Assembly: GCF_004353915.1 (NCBI RefSeq)
Contig: NZ_SMRP01000008.1
Location: forward strand, 237,324 to 301,323
Length of the DNA: 64,000 bases
Source: Paraburkholderia silviterrae
GTDB lineage: Bacteria; Pseudomonadota; Gammaproteobacteria; Burkholderiales; Burkholderiaceae
Reading direction: 5' to 3'
Shown: positions 34,214 to 42,600 of the stretch, one piece after another
Numbering within the stretch: position 1 is the first letter of the stretch
How the letters are laid out: each line of letters starts with the position of its first letter
The notes under the pieces: model-generated
Databases searched by the model: none
The model's input: the letters and a program-made list of their open reading frames with translations, nothing else
What the model was told of the DNA's origin: nothing
Position numbers and translations under genes: made by a program

Positions 34214-35419
34214 ATGACTGCGCTCACCGCCGACCAGATTGCCCGCGTCAAGGCCACCGCGCCTGTTTTCGCCGAACACGGCACCACCATCACGAAGCAC
34301 TTCTACAAGCGGATGTTCAACGCGCATCCGGAACTGAAGAACCTCTTCAACCAGACGCACCAGCAGAGTGGCAGCCAGCCCGAAACGCTCGCTCGCGCGG
34401 TCTACGCTTACGCGGCGAACATCGACAATCTCGGCGCACTTGGCGGCGCGGTCTCGCACATCGCAAACAAGCACGCCAGCCTGAACATCCGTCCGGAGCA
34501 CTATCCGATCGTCGGCCGTCATTTGCTGGGTGCGGTGGTGGACGTGCTCGGCGACGCCGTCGATCAGCCCACGCTCGACGCCTGGGCGGTGGCTTACGAG
34601 CAGCTCGCGAACATCATGATTGGCGCCGAGGCGAAGCTCTATGAAGCGGCGCCGTGGAGCGGCTTCCGTCCGTTCAAGGTGCTGCGCAAGCACGTCGAAA
34701 GCGACGAGATCACCTCGTTCTACCTCGCGCCCGCCGACGGCGCGCCGGCCGGCGGCTTCGAGCCGGGCCAGTACGTGAGCGTGACGCGCTATGTCGACAA
34801 GCTCGGCGTCGACCAGCCGCGCCAGTACAGCCTCTCCGACGCACCGCACGGCCGCTGGCTGCGCATCTCGGTCAAGCGCGAAGACGGCCGCGGCGAAGTG
34901 GAGCCGGGTCACGTCTCGAACCTGATGCATGACGGCGTGGAAGAAGGCGCGGTCGTGCACGTGAGCGCGCCGATGGGCGAATTCAAGCTCGATCGCAAGA
35001 AGACCACGCCGGTCGTGCTGCTGAGCGGCGGCGTGGGCATCACGCCGATGGCGTCGATGCTCACCACGCTGCTGGCCGAGCGCAGCGCGCGCAAGGTGAC
35101 CTTCGTGCACGCCTGCCGTAACCGCAGCGTGCACGCGTTCGGCGACTGGATGCGCCGCAGCGCGGCCGAGCATCCGAACGTGAAGCTCGCGGTGTTCTAC
35201 GAAGAGGTGGGCGCCGAAGACCGCGTGGGCATCGACTACGACTTCGAAGGCCGCGTCGAGCTCGAGCGCATTGCCGCCGACGCGATTTTGCCGGATGCCG
35301 ACTACTACGTTTGCGGGCCGGTGGCGTTCATGCGCGCGCAGCGCGATGCGCTGGTTGCCCGCGGTGTCGATCCTGCGCGCATTCACACGGAGATCTTTGG
35401 TTCGGGCGTGCTCGACTGA
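34214..35419 (+). CDS. hmp: Flavohemoglobin, nitric oxide dioxygenase
   Basis: The start is preceded by AAGGAG. The 401-residue protein has an N-terminal globin (TITKHFYKRMFNAHPELKNLFN; proximal His in NKHASLNIRPEHY), an FAD domain (RQYSLSDAPHG) and an NAD domain (LLSGGVGITPMASML, YYVCGPVAFM). It converts nitric oxide to nitrate with oxygen and NAD(P)H. An NsrR-like dyad overlaps the upstream promoter region. It is a single-gene unit closed by a terminator and convergent with aroG. Confidence 0.97.
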   Translation: MTALTADQIARVKATAPVFAEHGTTITKHFYKRMFNAHPELKNLFNQTHQQSGSQPETLARAVYAYAANIDNLGALGGAVSHIANKHASLNIRPEHYPIVGRHLLGAVVDVLGDAVDQPTLDAWAVAYEQLANIMIGAEAKLYEAAPWSGFRPFKVLRKHVESDEITSFYLAPADGAPAGGFEPGQYVSVTRYVDKLGVDQPRQYSLSDAPHGRWLRISVKREDGRGEVEPGHVSNLMHDGVEEGAVVHVSAPMGEFKLDRKKTTPVVLLSGGVGITPMASMLTTLLAERSARKVTFVHACRNRSVHAFGDWMRRSAAEHPNVKLAVFYEEVGAEDRVGIDYDFEGRVELERIAADAILPDADYYVCGPVAFMRAQRDALVARGVDPARIHTEIFGSGVLD

Positions 35420-35454
35420 GGCTTCGTTTTTCCGCGGTTGTGTCCGACGCGGAC

Positions 35455-35484
35455 GAAAAAACGCCCGGCAAGCCATGCCGGGCG
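35455..35484 (-). terminator. Intrinsic terminator for aroG
   Basis: On the minus strand an 8-bp GC stem (35462-35469 with 35477-35484, 7-base loop) is followed by six or more T. It lies about 90 bases past the aroG stop, between the convergent hmp and aroG genes. Confidence 0.75.
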
Positions 35485-35524
35485 AACTGGAGAATTCGAT
35501 TCGTCTGACTCAGCGGATCGACGC

Positions 35525-35553
35525 AACGCCCCGGTTCTCGCCGGGGCGTTTTT
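35525..35553 (+). terminator. Intrinsic terminator for hmp
   Basis: AACGCCCCGG (35525-35534) pairs perfectly with 35541-35550 over a 6-base loop, followed by TTT on the plus strand. It lies about 105 bases after the hmp stop. Confidence 0.8.
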
Positions 35554-35574
35554 CGTCGATGAACAAAAAACCGC

Positions 35575-36648
35575 TCAGTTGCCGCTGCCGCGCGCGACGC
35601 GGCGCTGCTTGACCGCCTCGGCGAGCCCTTCGAGCACGCCCACGCTTTCATCCCAGCCGATGCATGCGTCGGTGATGCTCTGGCCGTAGGTCAGCTCGCA
35701 GCCTTCCTTGAGGTCCTGGCGGCCCGCCACGAGGTGCGACTCGACCATCACGCCGATAATGCGCTCGTCGCCCGCCGCGACCTGGCGGCCGATGTCCGCG
35801 CACACGGGAATCTGGTTTTCGTGCTTCTTCGAGCTGTTCGCGTGGCTCGCGTCGATCATCAGGCGCGCCGCGAGACCCGCCTTGCCGATATCGCTGCACG
35901 CGGCGTCCACGCTTTGCGCGTCGTAGTTCGGCGTCTTGCCGCCGCGCAGGATCACGTGGCAGTCCTCGTTGCCGGCCGTCGAGACGATGGCCGAGTGGCC
36001 GCCCTTCGTCACCGAGAGGAAATGGTGCGGCTGCGAGGCGGCCTTGATCGCGTCCACGGCGATCTTCACGTTGCCGTCCGTGCCGTTCTTGAAGCCGACC
36101 GGGCACGAGAGGCCCGAGGCCAGCTCGCGGTGCACCTGCGACTCGGTCGTGCGTGCGCCGATCGCGCCCCACGAAACGAGGTCGGCGATGTACTGCGGGC
36201 TGATCATGTCGAGGTACTCGGTGCCCGCCGGCAGGCCGAGCTCGTTGATCGAGACGAGCAGCTCGCGCGCGGTGCGCAGGCCGTCGTTGATCTTGAAGCT
36301 GTTATCCATGTACGGGTCGTTGATGAGACCCTTCCAGCCCACCGTCGTGCGCGGCTTTTCGAAGTACACGCGCATCACGATCTCGAGCTCGTTCTTGAAG
36401 CGCTCGCGCTGCTCCACGAGCCTGGTCGCGTATTCGAGCGCGGCCTTGGTGTCGTGAATCGAGCACGGGCCGACGATGACGATCAGGCGGTCGTCCATGC
36501 CGTGCAGGATGCGGTGCAGGGCGCGGCGCGACTCGAAGATCAGCGTCGAGGCGGCTTCCGAGCACGGGAACTCGCGGATCAGGTGTGCGGGCGGCGTGAG
36601 TTCCTTGAGTTCGCGAATGCGGACATCGTCGGTGTTGTGCGGGGGCAT
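35575..36648 (-). CDS. aroG: 3-deoxy-7-phosphoheptulonate (DAHP) synthase
   Basis: The 357-residue type I enzyme joins phosphoenolpyruvate and erythrose-4-phosphate, the first step of the shikimate pathway. Signatures include DRLIVIVGPCSIHD, YFEKPRTTVGWKGLINDP, SWGAIGARTTESQVHREL, GFKNGTDGNVKIAVDAI and MIDASHANSSKKHENQ. AGGAG stands eight bases before the ATG. About 100 bases upstream on the same strand is a terminator preceded by an ORF for a Phe/Tyr/Trp-rich peptide and a good promoter, so expression is very likely controlled by translation-coupled attenuation in addition to any allosteric control. Confidence 0.96.
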   Translation of the reverse strand: MPPHNTDDVRIRELKELTPPAHLIREFPCSEAASTLIFESRRALHRILHGMDDRLIVIVGPCSIHDTKAALEYATRLVEQRERFKNELEIVMRVYFEKPRTTVGWKGLINDPYMDNSFKINDGLRTARELLVSINELGLPAGTEYLDMISPQYIADLVSWGAIGARTTESQVHRELASGLSCPVGFKNGTDGNVKIAVDAIKAASQPHHFLSVTKGGHSAIVSTAGNEDCHVILRGGKTPNYDAQSVDAACSDIGKAGLAARLMIDASHANSSKKHENQIPVCADIGRQVAAGDERIIGVMVESHLVAGRQDLKEGCELTYGQSITDACIGWDESVGVLEGLAEAVKQRRVARGSGN

Positions 36649-36744
36649 GGCTGTTTCTCCTGATCCTGTGTAGCGTGCAACGCGCGTGCGATGCGTCGAA
36701 AATCGGTTAGATGAAAGTGAGGCTCGTATGGGGTAAGGACGAAA

Positions 36745-36773
36745 AAAAACCGCCAGACTCTGCTGGCGGTTTC
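36745..36773 (-). terminator. aroG attenuator terminator hairpin
   Basis: On the minus strand, AAACCGCCAG pairs with CTGGCGGTTT (36763-36772 with 36747-36756, 6-base loop), followed by a run of eight T. It lies between the leader peptide and aroG. Its first arm can instead pair with GCTGGCGG (36823-36816) inside the 3' part of the leader ORF, giving the alternative antiterminator form. Confidence 0.8.
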
Positions 36774-36801
36774 TCGTGTATTCGGGTTCCTGCGCGTACT
36801 G

Positions 36802-36870
36802 TCAACCCTCTCGATCCGCCAGCGGTCTGAGATACCAAAAGAAGTAAAAGTAAAACTTCGTGGCGAACAT
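36802..36870 (-). CDS. aroG leader peptide with aromatic codon tract
   Basis: ATG at 36870 to TGA at 36802 encodes 22 residues, MFATK then FYFYFFWY then LRPLADREG. Residues 6-13 are eight aromatic residues in succession (4 Phe, 3 Tyr, 1 Trp), the classic signature of a leader peptide that senses charged aromatic tRNAs. The ORF starts about 34 bases after the inferred transcription start and stops 29 bases before the terminator hairpin. Its 3' part contains the antiterminator strand. The ribosome-binding site is weak. This leader resembles pheA or pheST leaders in logic, but the sequence is its own. Confidence 0.8.
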   Translation of the reverse strand: MFATKFYFYFFWYLRPLADREG

Positions 36871-36910
36871 GGCGGGTTGCTGTCTGCTACGTCGAAAAGG
36901 GTGATTGCCT

Positions 36911-36939
36911 TTATAACCCGAGCTTCTCGTGGCTGGCAA
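36911..36939 (-). promoter_or_regulatory. Predicted sigma-70 promoter of the aroG leader transcript
   Basis: On the minus strand TTGCCA (36939-36934), 17 bases, then TTATAA (36916-36911) gives a good -35/-10 pair with ideal spacing. Predicted start is near 36904, placing the leader peptide and attenuator at standard distances. The remainder of the gap to tldD (36940-37056) shows nothing else. Confidence 0.65.
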
Positions 36940-37056
36940 GCCGGGTCGTGAAAAAACGCGGATTATCCGCGAGTTCAGAGTGTTCGATGCGGGAAATTCG
37001 CGCGGCGGTGCGGATTTTCCGCATCGCCCTGCATGAATCCTGCGCTCAGGCGGACC

Positions 37057-38523
37057 TCAAACCGTGCCGCCCACCGTCATGCGGTCGATGCGCAGCGTCG
37101 GCTGGCCCACGCCTACGGGCACGCTCTGCCCCTCTTTGCCGCACACGCCCACGCCCGAGTCGAGGCGCATGTCGTTGCCGATCATGCTCACGTACTTGAG
37201 CGATTCCGGGCCGCTGCCGATCAGCGTCGCGCCCTTCACGGGGTAGGTGATCTTGCCGTCCTCGATCATGTACGCCTCGGAGGCCGAGAACACGAACTTG
37301 CCATTGGTGATGTCGACCTGGCCGCCGCCGAAGTTCACGGCATAAAGCCCGTTCTTCACCGAAGCGATGATCTCCTGCGGATCCTTGTCGCCGTTGAGCA
37401 TGTAGGTGTTGGTCATGCGCGGCATCGGCAGCGCGGCGTACGACTCGCGGCGCGCATTGCCGGTCACGGGCATCTTCATGAGGCGCGCGTTGAGCGAGTC
37501 CTGGATGTAGCCCTTGAGAATGCCGTCCTCGATCAGCGTCGTGCACTGCGTGGGGTTGCCTTCGTCGTCGATGTTAAGCGAGCCGCGGCGGTTGGGCAGC
37601 GTGCCGTCGTCGACCACGGTGACGCCCTTGGCGGCCACGCGCTGGCCGATCTGGCCTGCGAACGCCGACGAGCCCTTGCGGTTGAAGTCGCCCTCGAGCC
37701 CGTGGCCGATGGCCTCGTGCAGCAGCACGCCGGGCCAGCCCGGGCCGAGCACGACGGACATTGCGCCGGCCGGGGCCGGGCGTGCTTCGAGATTGACGAG
37801 CGCCGCGTGCACGGCGTCGTCGACGTACTTCGAGAGCACGTCGTCGGTGAAATAAGCGTAGTCGAAGCGGCCACCGCCGCCGCCGTTGCCAATCTCGCGG
37901 CGGCCGTTTTGCTCGGCGATCACCGTAACCGAGACGCGCACGAGCGGGCGGATGTCGGCGGCGAGGGCGCCGTCGCTGCGCGCGACCAGCACGACGTCGT
38001 ATTCGCCCGCGAGCGCGGCCATCACCTGGGTGATGCGCGGGTCGCGCGAGCGCGCCATCTGCTCGATGCGCTCGAGCAGCTTCACCTTCTCGGTGGCGTC
38101 GAGCGAGGAAAGCGGGTCGGAAGGCAGATAGAGGTCGCGGCCCGCGATGCCCTTGAGCGAAGTGGCCACCTTGATCTTCTGCTTGCCGCCGCCCGCCTGC
38201 GCGATCGAGCGCGTGGCGATGGCCGCCTGCCGGATCGCCTCGGGCGAGAGGTCGTCGGAGTAGGCGAACGCGGTGCGCTCGCCCGAGACGGCGCGCACGC
38301 CTACACCCTGGTCGATGCTGAAGCTGCCCGACTTGACGATGCCTTCCTCGAGGCTCCAGGCCTCGCTGCGCGTGGTCTGGAAGTAGAGGTCGGCGTAGTC
38401 GACGCGGTGCGTGAAGATCTCGCCGAGTGTGCGCGTGAGCACTGCCTCGTCGAGGCCGTAGGGCGTAAGGAGCAAGTCCTTCGCGGTCGCCAGATTGCGG
38501 ATGCCGGGTTCGATGATGTTCAT
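37057..38523 (-). CDS. tldD: Metalloprotease TldD
   Basis: I start at 38523 (MNIIEPGIRNLATAKD); the product is 488 residues, as for other TldD proteins. The zinc motif HEAIGHGLEGD is present near residue 262, and GSGPESL and GVCGKEGQ mark the conserved C-terminal region. TldD pairs with PmbA/TldE to degrade unfolded peptides and process small modified peptides; the partner is not in this window. It follows a nitrilase-family gene and yhdP on the minus strand. Confidence 0.95.
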   Translation of the reverse strand: MNIIEPGIRNLATAKDLLLTPYGLDEAVLTRTLGEIFTHRVDYADLYFQTTRSEAWSLEEGIVKSGSFSIDQGVGVRAVSGERTAFAYSDDLSPEAIRQAAIATRSIAQAGGGKQKIKVATSLKGIAGRDLYLPSDPLSSLDATEKVKLLERIEQMARSRDPRITQVMAALAGEYDVVLVARSDGALAADIRPLVRVSVTVIAEQNGRREIGNGGGGGRFDYAYFTDDVLSKYVDDAVHAALVNLEARPAPAGAMSVVLGPGWPGVLLHEAIGHGLEGDFNRKGSSAFAGQIGQRVAAKGVTVVDDGTLPNRRGSLNIDDEGNPTQCTTLIEDGILKGYIQDSLNARLMKMPVTGNARRESYAALPMPRMTNTYMLNGDKDPQEIIASVKNGLYAVNFGGGQVDITNGKFVFSASEAYMIEDGKITYPVKGATLIGSGPESLKYVSMIGNDMRLDSGVGVCGKEGQSVPVGVGQPTLRIDRMTVGGTV

Positions 38524-38628
38524 GCGCTCAGTAAGCTTGGTAAGCAATCTCGGTAAGCAGTGTCTGTCAGGATAGATTCGGGCGAAACGCCTTGAAATCA
38601 AGCGCTTCAGTTGCGGTTCAAGGGCATA

Positions 38629-39498
38629 TCAGGGGCAGTCCAGTACGCGATGCCGCCACGCGGGCAGGCTCGCGCGCACCGCGGCAATGCGTTCGAGGTC
38701 GATGTCGCCGATCACCGCGCCGGGGTTTTCGTCGCGCACGTCGACGATCTCGCCCCACGGGTCGATCAGCATGCTGTGGCCCCAGGTGCGGCGGCCGTTC
38801 TCGTGCTGGCCGCCTTGCGCCGCCGCGAGCACGTAGCACTGGTTCTCGACCGCGCGGGCGCGCAGCAGGGTTTCCCAGTGCGCGCGGCCCGTGGTGTACG
38901 TGAATGCGGACGGTACGACCATCAGCGCGCAGTCCCCCATACGTCGATAGAGCTCGGGAAAGCGCAGATCGTAGCAGACCGACAGGCCGACGCGCCCGAA
39001 CGGCGCGTCGAAGGTGCGCACCTCGGCGCCGGGGCGGATCGTGCGCGCCTCGTCGAACGATTCGGCGCCTTTTTCGAAGCTGAACAGGTGGATCTTGTCG
39101 TAGCGCGCGCGCTCTGCGCCGCTCGGGTCGAACACGAGCGTGGTGTTCAGCACGCGTGTTTCCTCGGGCGCCTTCAAAGGCAGCGTGCCGCCGATGATCC
39201 AGACACCGTGACGCTTCGCGGCATCGGCGAGAAAGCGCTGGATCGGGCCGTCTCCGTAGGCCTCGCGCACGGCGAGCTTGTCGCTGTCCTTGTGACCCAT
39301 GAAGCAGAAGTATTCCGGCAGCAGCACGAGGCGCGCGCCTTGCCTCACGGCCTCTGCGATCAGGCGATCGGCGTCGGCCAGGTTGCGTTCGCGATCGGGC
39401 GTGCTGACCATCTGCAACGCCGCGACGCGAAACGGCGTGTCGGCCGATCCACGGGATCCATTGGAGGCGGGCGTTGCGGGAGAGGGCGTATCGCTCAT
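38629..39498 (-). CDS. Carbon-nitrogen hydrolase (nitrilase family; Nit/omega-amidase-like)
   Basis: From the ATG at 39498 the product is 289 residues. The catalytic triad residues are visible: Glu in LVLLPEYF, Lys in YDKIHLFSF and Cys in LSVCYDLRFPELYR. The last motif is typical of the Nit1/deaminated-glutathione amidase branch. Substrate is not provable from sequence. It lies between yhdP and tldD on the same strand, a neighbourhood I know from other proteobacteria. The gap to yhdP (39499-39688) contains a short GCATCGACC triple repeat. Confidence 0.9.
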   Translation of the reverse strand: MSDTPSPATPASNGSRGSADTPFRVAALQMVSTPDRERNLADADRLIAEAVRQGARLVLLPEYFCFMGHKDSDKLAVREAYGDGPIQRFLADAAKRHGVWIIGGTLPLKAPEETRVLNTTLVFDPSGAERARYDKIHLFSFEKGAESFDEARTIRPGAEVRTFDAPFGRVGLSVCYDLRFPELYRRMGDCALMVVPSAFTYTTGRAHWETLLRARAVENQCYVLAAAQGGQHENGRRTWGHSMLIDPWGEIVDVRDENPGAVIGDIDLERIAAVRASLPAWRHRVLDCP

Positions 39499-39688
39499 CG
39501 ACGGCTCTTGAATGAACAGAAGAGGGTGGTCCCGGGAACAGTGCGTTGTGCGGCGCAATCGTGAGCACTGACACGCATGCGCCGTGCCCGGCAGGCGGCG
39601 GCCTCGGCTATCTCGGCCGCATCGACCGCATCGACCGCATCGGCCAGCGGGGTCCGGCGCGAGGCCGCGAAGCGAGCCGCTGCGACTC

Positions 39689-42600
39689 TCAATGCGCCAC
39701 CGCCGGAGCCGGCGCATTCATCTTACCCTGATCGCCGGGCAGTCGCTCGACCAGCGGTTTGGACCACGAGCCCGTGATTGCGTAGGTGCGCGCGAACGTC
39801 GTTTCGACGGTATGCAGGAGCGCGAAATCGGCGATCAGCGCGCCAAGGCCGAAGAGCGGGTTGATGATCGCCGCGGCGATCACGCCCGCGCCCGCGCTCA
39901 CCGTGGGCACGACGTGCACGCGCAGGTCCTGGGTCTTGTGGGCGAGATCGATGGTGCCCGTCATCTGGGCGAGGCCGGGCGCGGTCACGATCTTGAAGTC
40001 GTCCGTGCGGCCGATGCCGTTCTGGATCTGCGCGGTGCCTGCGACGCTCGTGAAGGGCAGGCCCGTGCCGATCACGTCGCGGAAGTCCATGTCGGGAAAA
40101 TGCGCGAGGCTTTGCAGGCTCAACACGCCGAGCAGCGACGCCACGCCCGGATTGACCTTGAGGATCTGGCCGTGGTGCAGGTCGAGCGCGAGGCTGCCGT
40201 CGAGCGTCGGATAGTCGAGCACCGTCGGGCCGCCGCGCCACGCGAGCTTGCCGCTGAGCGTGCCTTGCCCGCCCTTGACCACATGCAACACACCGGCGCG
40301 TTCGAGCAGCGCGCCCGCGTCCTTGATGTCGAGGTGGAAGTCGACCGCGGTGCGCCGCGGCGTCTCGCCCGTGCTGCCTGCGGTGTCGGCGGCTGGCGCC
40401 TCGTCGCCGACGGCGCGCCAGTTCTCGGTCGCGGTGAGGTGCGCGGCTGGGTTGACGATGTCGAGCGTGTCGAGCTGCCAGACCGGCACGCCGTTGTCGA
40501 CGTAGTTGTGGGCGTTCATCTGCAGGCGGCCGAGGTCGTGGCCGCGCACGATGAGCTGGTTCACGACGAGGTCGATCGACGGCATGTTCTGGGCGCGCTG
40601 CGACATGGCCTGGCCGAGCAGATCGTTCTCGGTCGCGGCGGGCACGACGAGGCGCGCGAGCCGCGCCTCGAGCGTGCCGGGCGAGCCGGCCACGGGGCCC
40701 GGCTTCCACGAGACGTGGCCCGAGACCTGGTTCGACGCGACGTTGGCCTGCCACTCCTTGCCGGTGCGCGTGGCGCCCACGATCACGTTTTCCCAGTGAC
40801 GCTTGAGCAGCGTCAGCGTGCCGACGTGGACCGCGAAGCGCGAGGGCACGTAGGACGCGAACGCGCCGCCGGGCACTGCCGGGTTGTTTGCGTCTGCCGT
40901 TGCCGTCGCTGGCGTTTGCGATGCGGCTTGCGCCGGAGCGGCCGTTGCCAACGTTTGCGATGCGGGTAGCGCGGCGGTCGTTGACGCTTGCGCGGCTTCA
41001 GCGGTTTCGGGCGTGGCGCTCGCCGCGTTTGCCGCTGGAGGCGTCGCTGCGTTTGCCGCTGGAGGCGTCGCTGCGCTGGCCCCCACGTTTGCCGCTGCAG
41101 GCGTCGCCGTGCTGGTCGCCGAGTTTGCCGCCGCATTCGTCGCCGGGGTTAGTGCCGCGGCAACGCTCGCCGCCGCCGTGCCGCGCAGTTCCTGCGCGAC
41201 GCGCCGCCATGCGTCGGCGTCGAAGGTGGGGACATCGACCACGGCGACCACGCCTTCGGTGGGCAGATCGGCGGGCCGGTTCATGGCGATCACGCCGCGT
41301 ATGACGTCCGGCACGTGGCCCGGATTGCGCCGCAGCACGTAGCGCGCCGCAAAAGGCCCGAGCGCGAGTTCGGCGTGCTCGTACTTCGAAGTATTGGTGG
41401 GGGCGGCCACCGTGCCGGCGTCGTTGCTGTCACCGGTCCCGGGTTGCAGCTCGAAGCGCAACGGCATCGCCATACCGGCGGTCTTGCCGAACGGCGCGGG
41501 CAGGTCGATGGCGAGATCGGTCAGATCCGAGTTCGCCTTCACGTCCGGCAGGTGGCCGCGCATGCCCGCCACGGAGAGCGACCAGGGCGCCGAGCCCGAG
41601 AAGCGGCCGAGCACCGCCGCCGGCGTGCCGCGCAGGTTCAGGCTGCGCGCGGTATCGGCGCCCACGGCTACGTTGCCCGCGACGTTCACGGTAAAGCGGC
41701 CGTCCTCGCTCAAGCCGCCGTTCGCGCGCACGTCGCCGCCAAGGAAGTGCCCGGTGAGCCGCTCGACCTGCGCGCTGCGGTTCGTGAAGCGCACCTTGCC
41801 GGTGAGGCTGGACAGCGGCGGCACGTTTTGCGCGCTGAGCGTGTCGTTCTCGAACCCGACTGCGCCCGCGACTTTCACCTTCGGCATCGGCTTGCGCGGA
41901 ATCGTGAGCTTGAGCGCGAACGTGGCCGGCCCCTGCGCTTGCACCTTCGCGACGGCGTGCTTCGACATCGCGCCAATCGAGCTGTTGTCCGCGTAATCGA
42001 GCAGGTCGGCGAGCGGCCCGCTCCCGGCGCCTTCGATCACGAGATCGGAGCCCTTGATGCCCAGCTCGTCGATGCGGCCGCTCACGTCGCGCAGCACGAA
42101 GTTGCGGTAATGGCCGCGCGCCACGTCAAAGCGCAGCTTGTTCTCGTGGAGCTGGAACACGCCGTCGATGCCGTCGAACGCGGGCCAGACGTTCGGCGCC
42201 CCGTTGCGCAGATTGCGCGGCGGATACGGCGACGGGTCGAAGCGCCCATTCTTGAACGGCGCGACGATGCGGAACTGGCCCGCCTGCGGGTCGCGCGAGT
42301 AGGGGAATAGCGCGAGATCGCCGTGAATCTCGAGCGTCGCGCCCTTCGAGATGCCCGCCTGCAGTCCGTGGCCCAGATAGGTGCGGGTTTTCTCGGAGAT
42401 GCTGGTGGGCAGGTAGCGCGGGATGGCCTTGACTTGCGCCGAATCGAACTTCGCGACGAGGTCGAGCGCGCCGCGCCCGTGTCCGGGGTTCGTGTAGTGC
42501 GCGGTCATGGTGGCGTGCGCGTCGGCGTTCTGCACGCCCAGCTTGCTCACGTCGACGGCGAACGCCTTGAGCTTGTTGCCGGGCTGGCGCTGCGCGGCGA

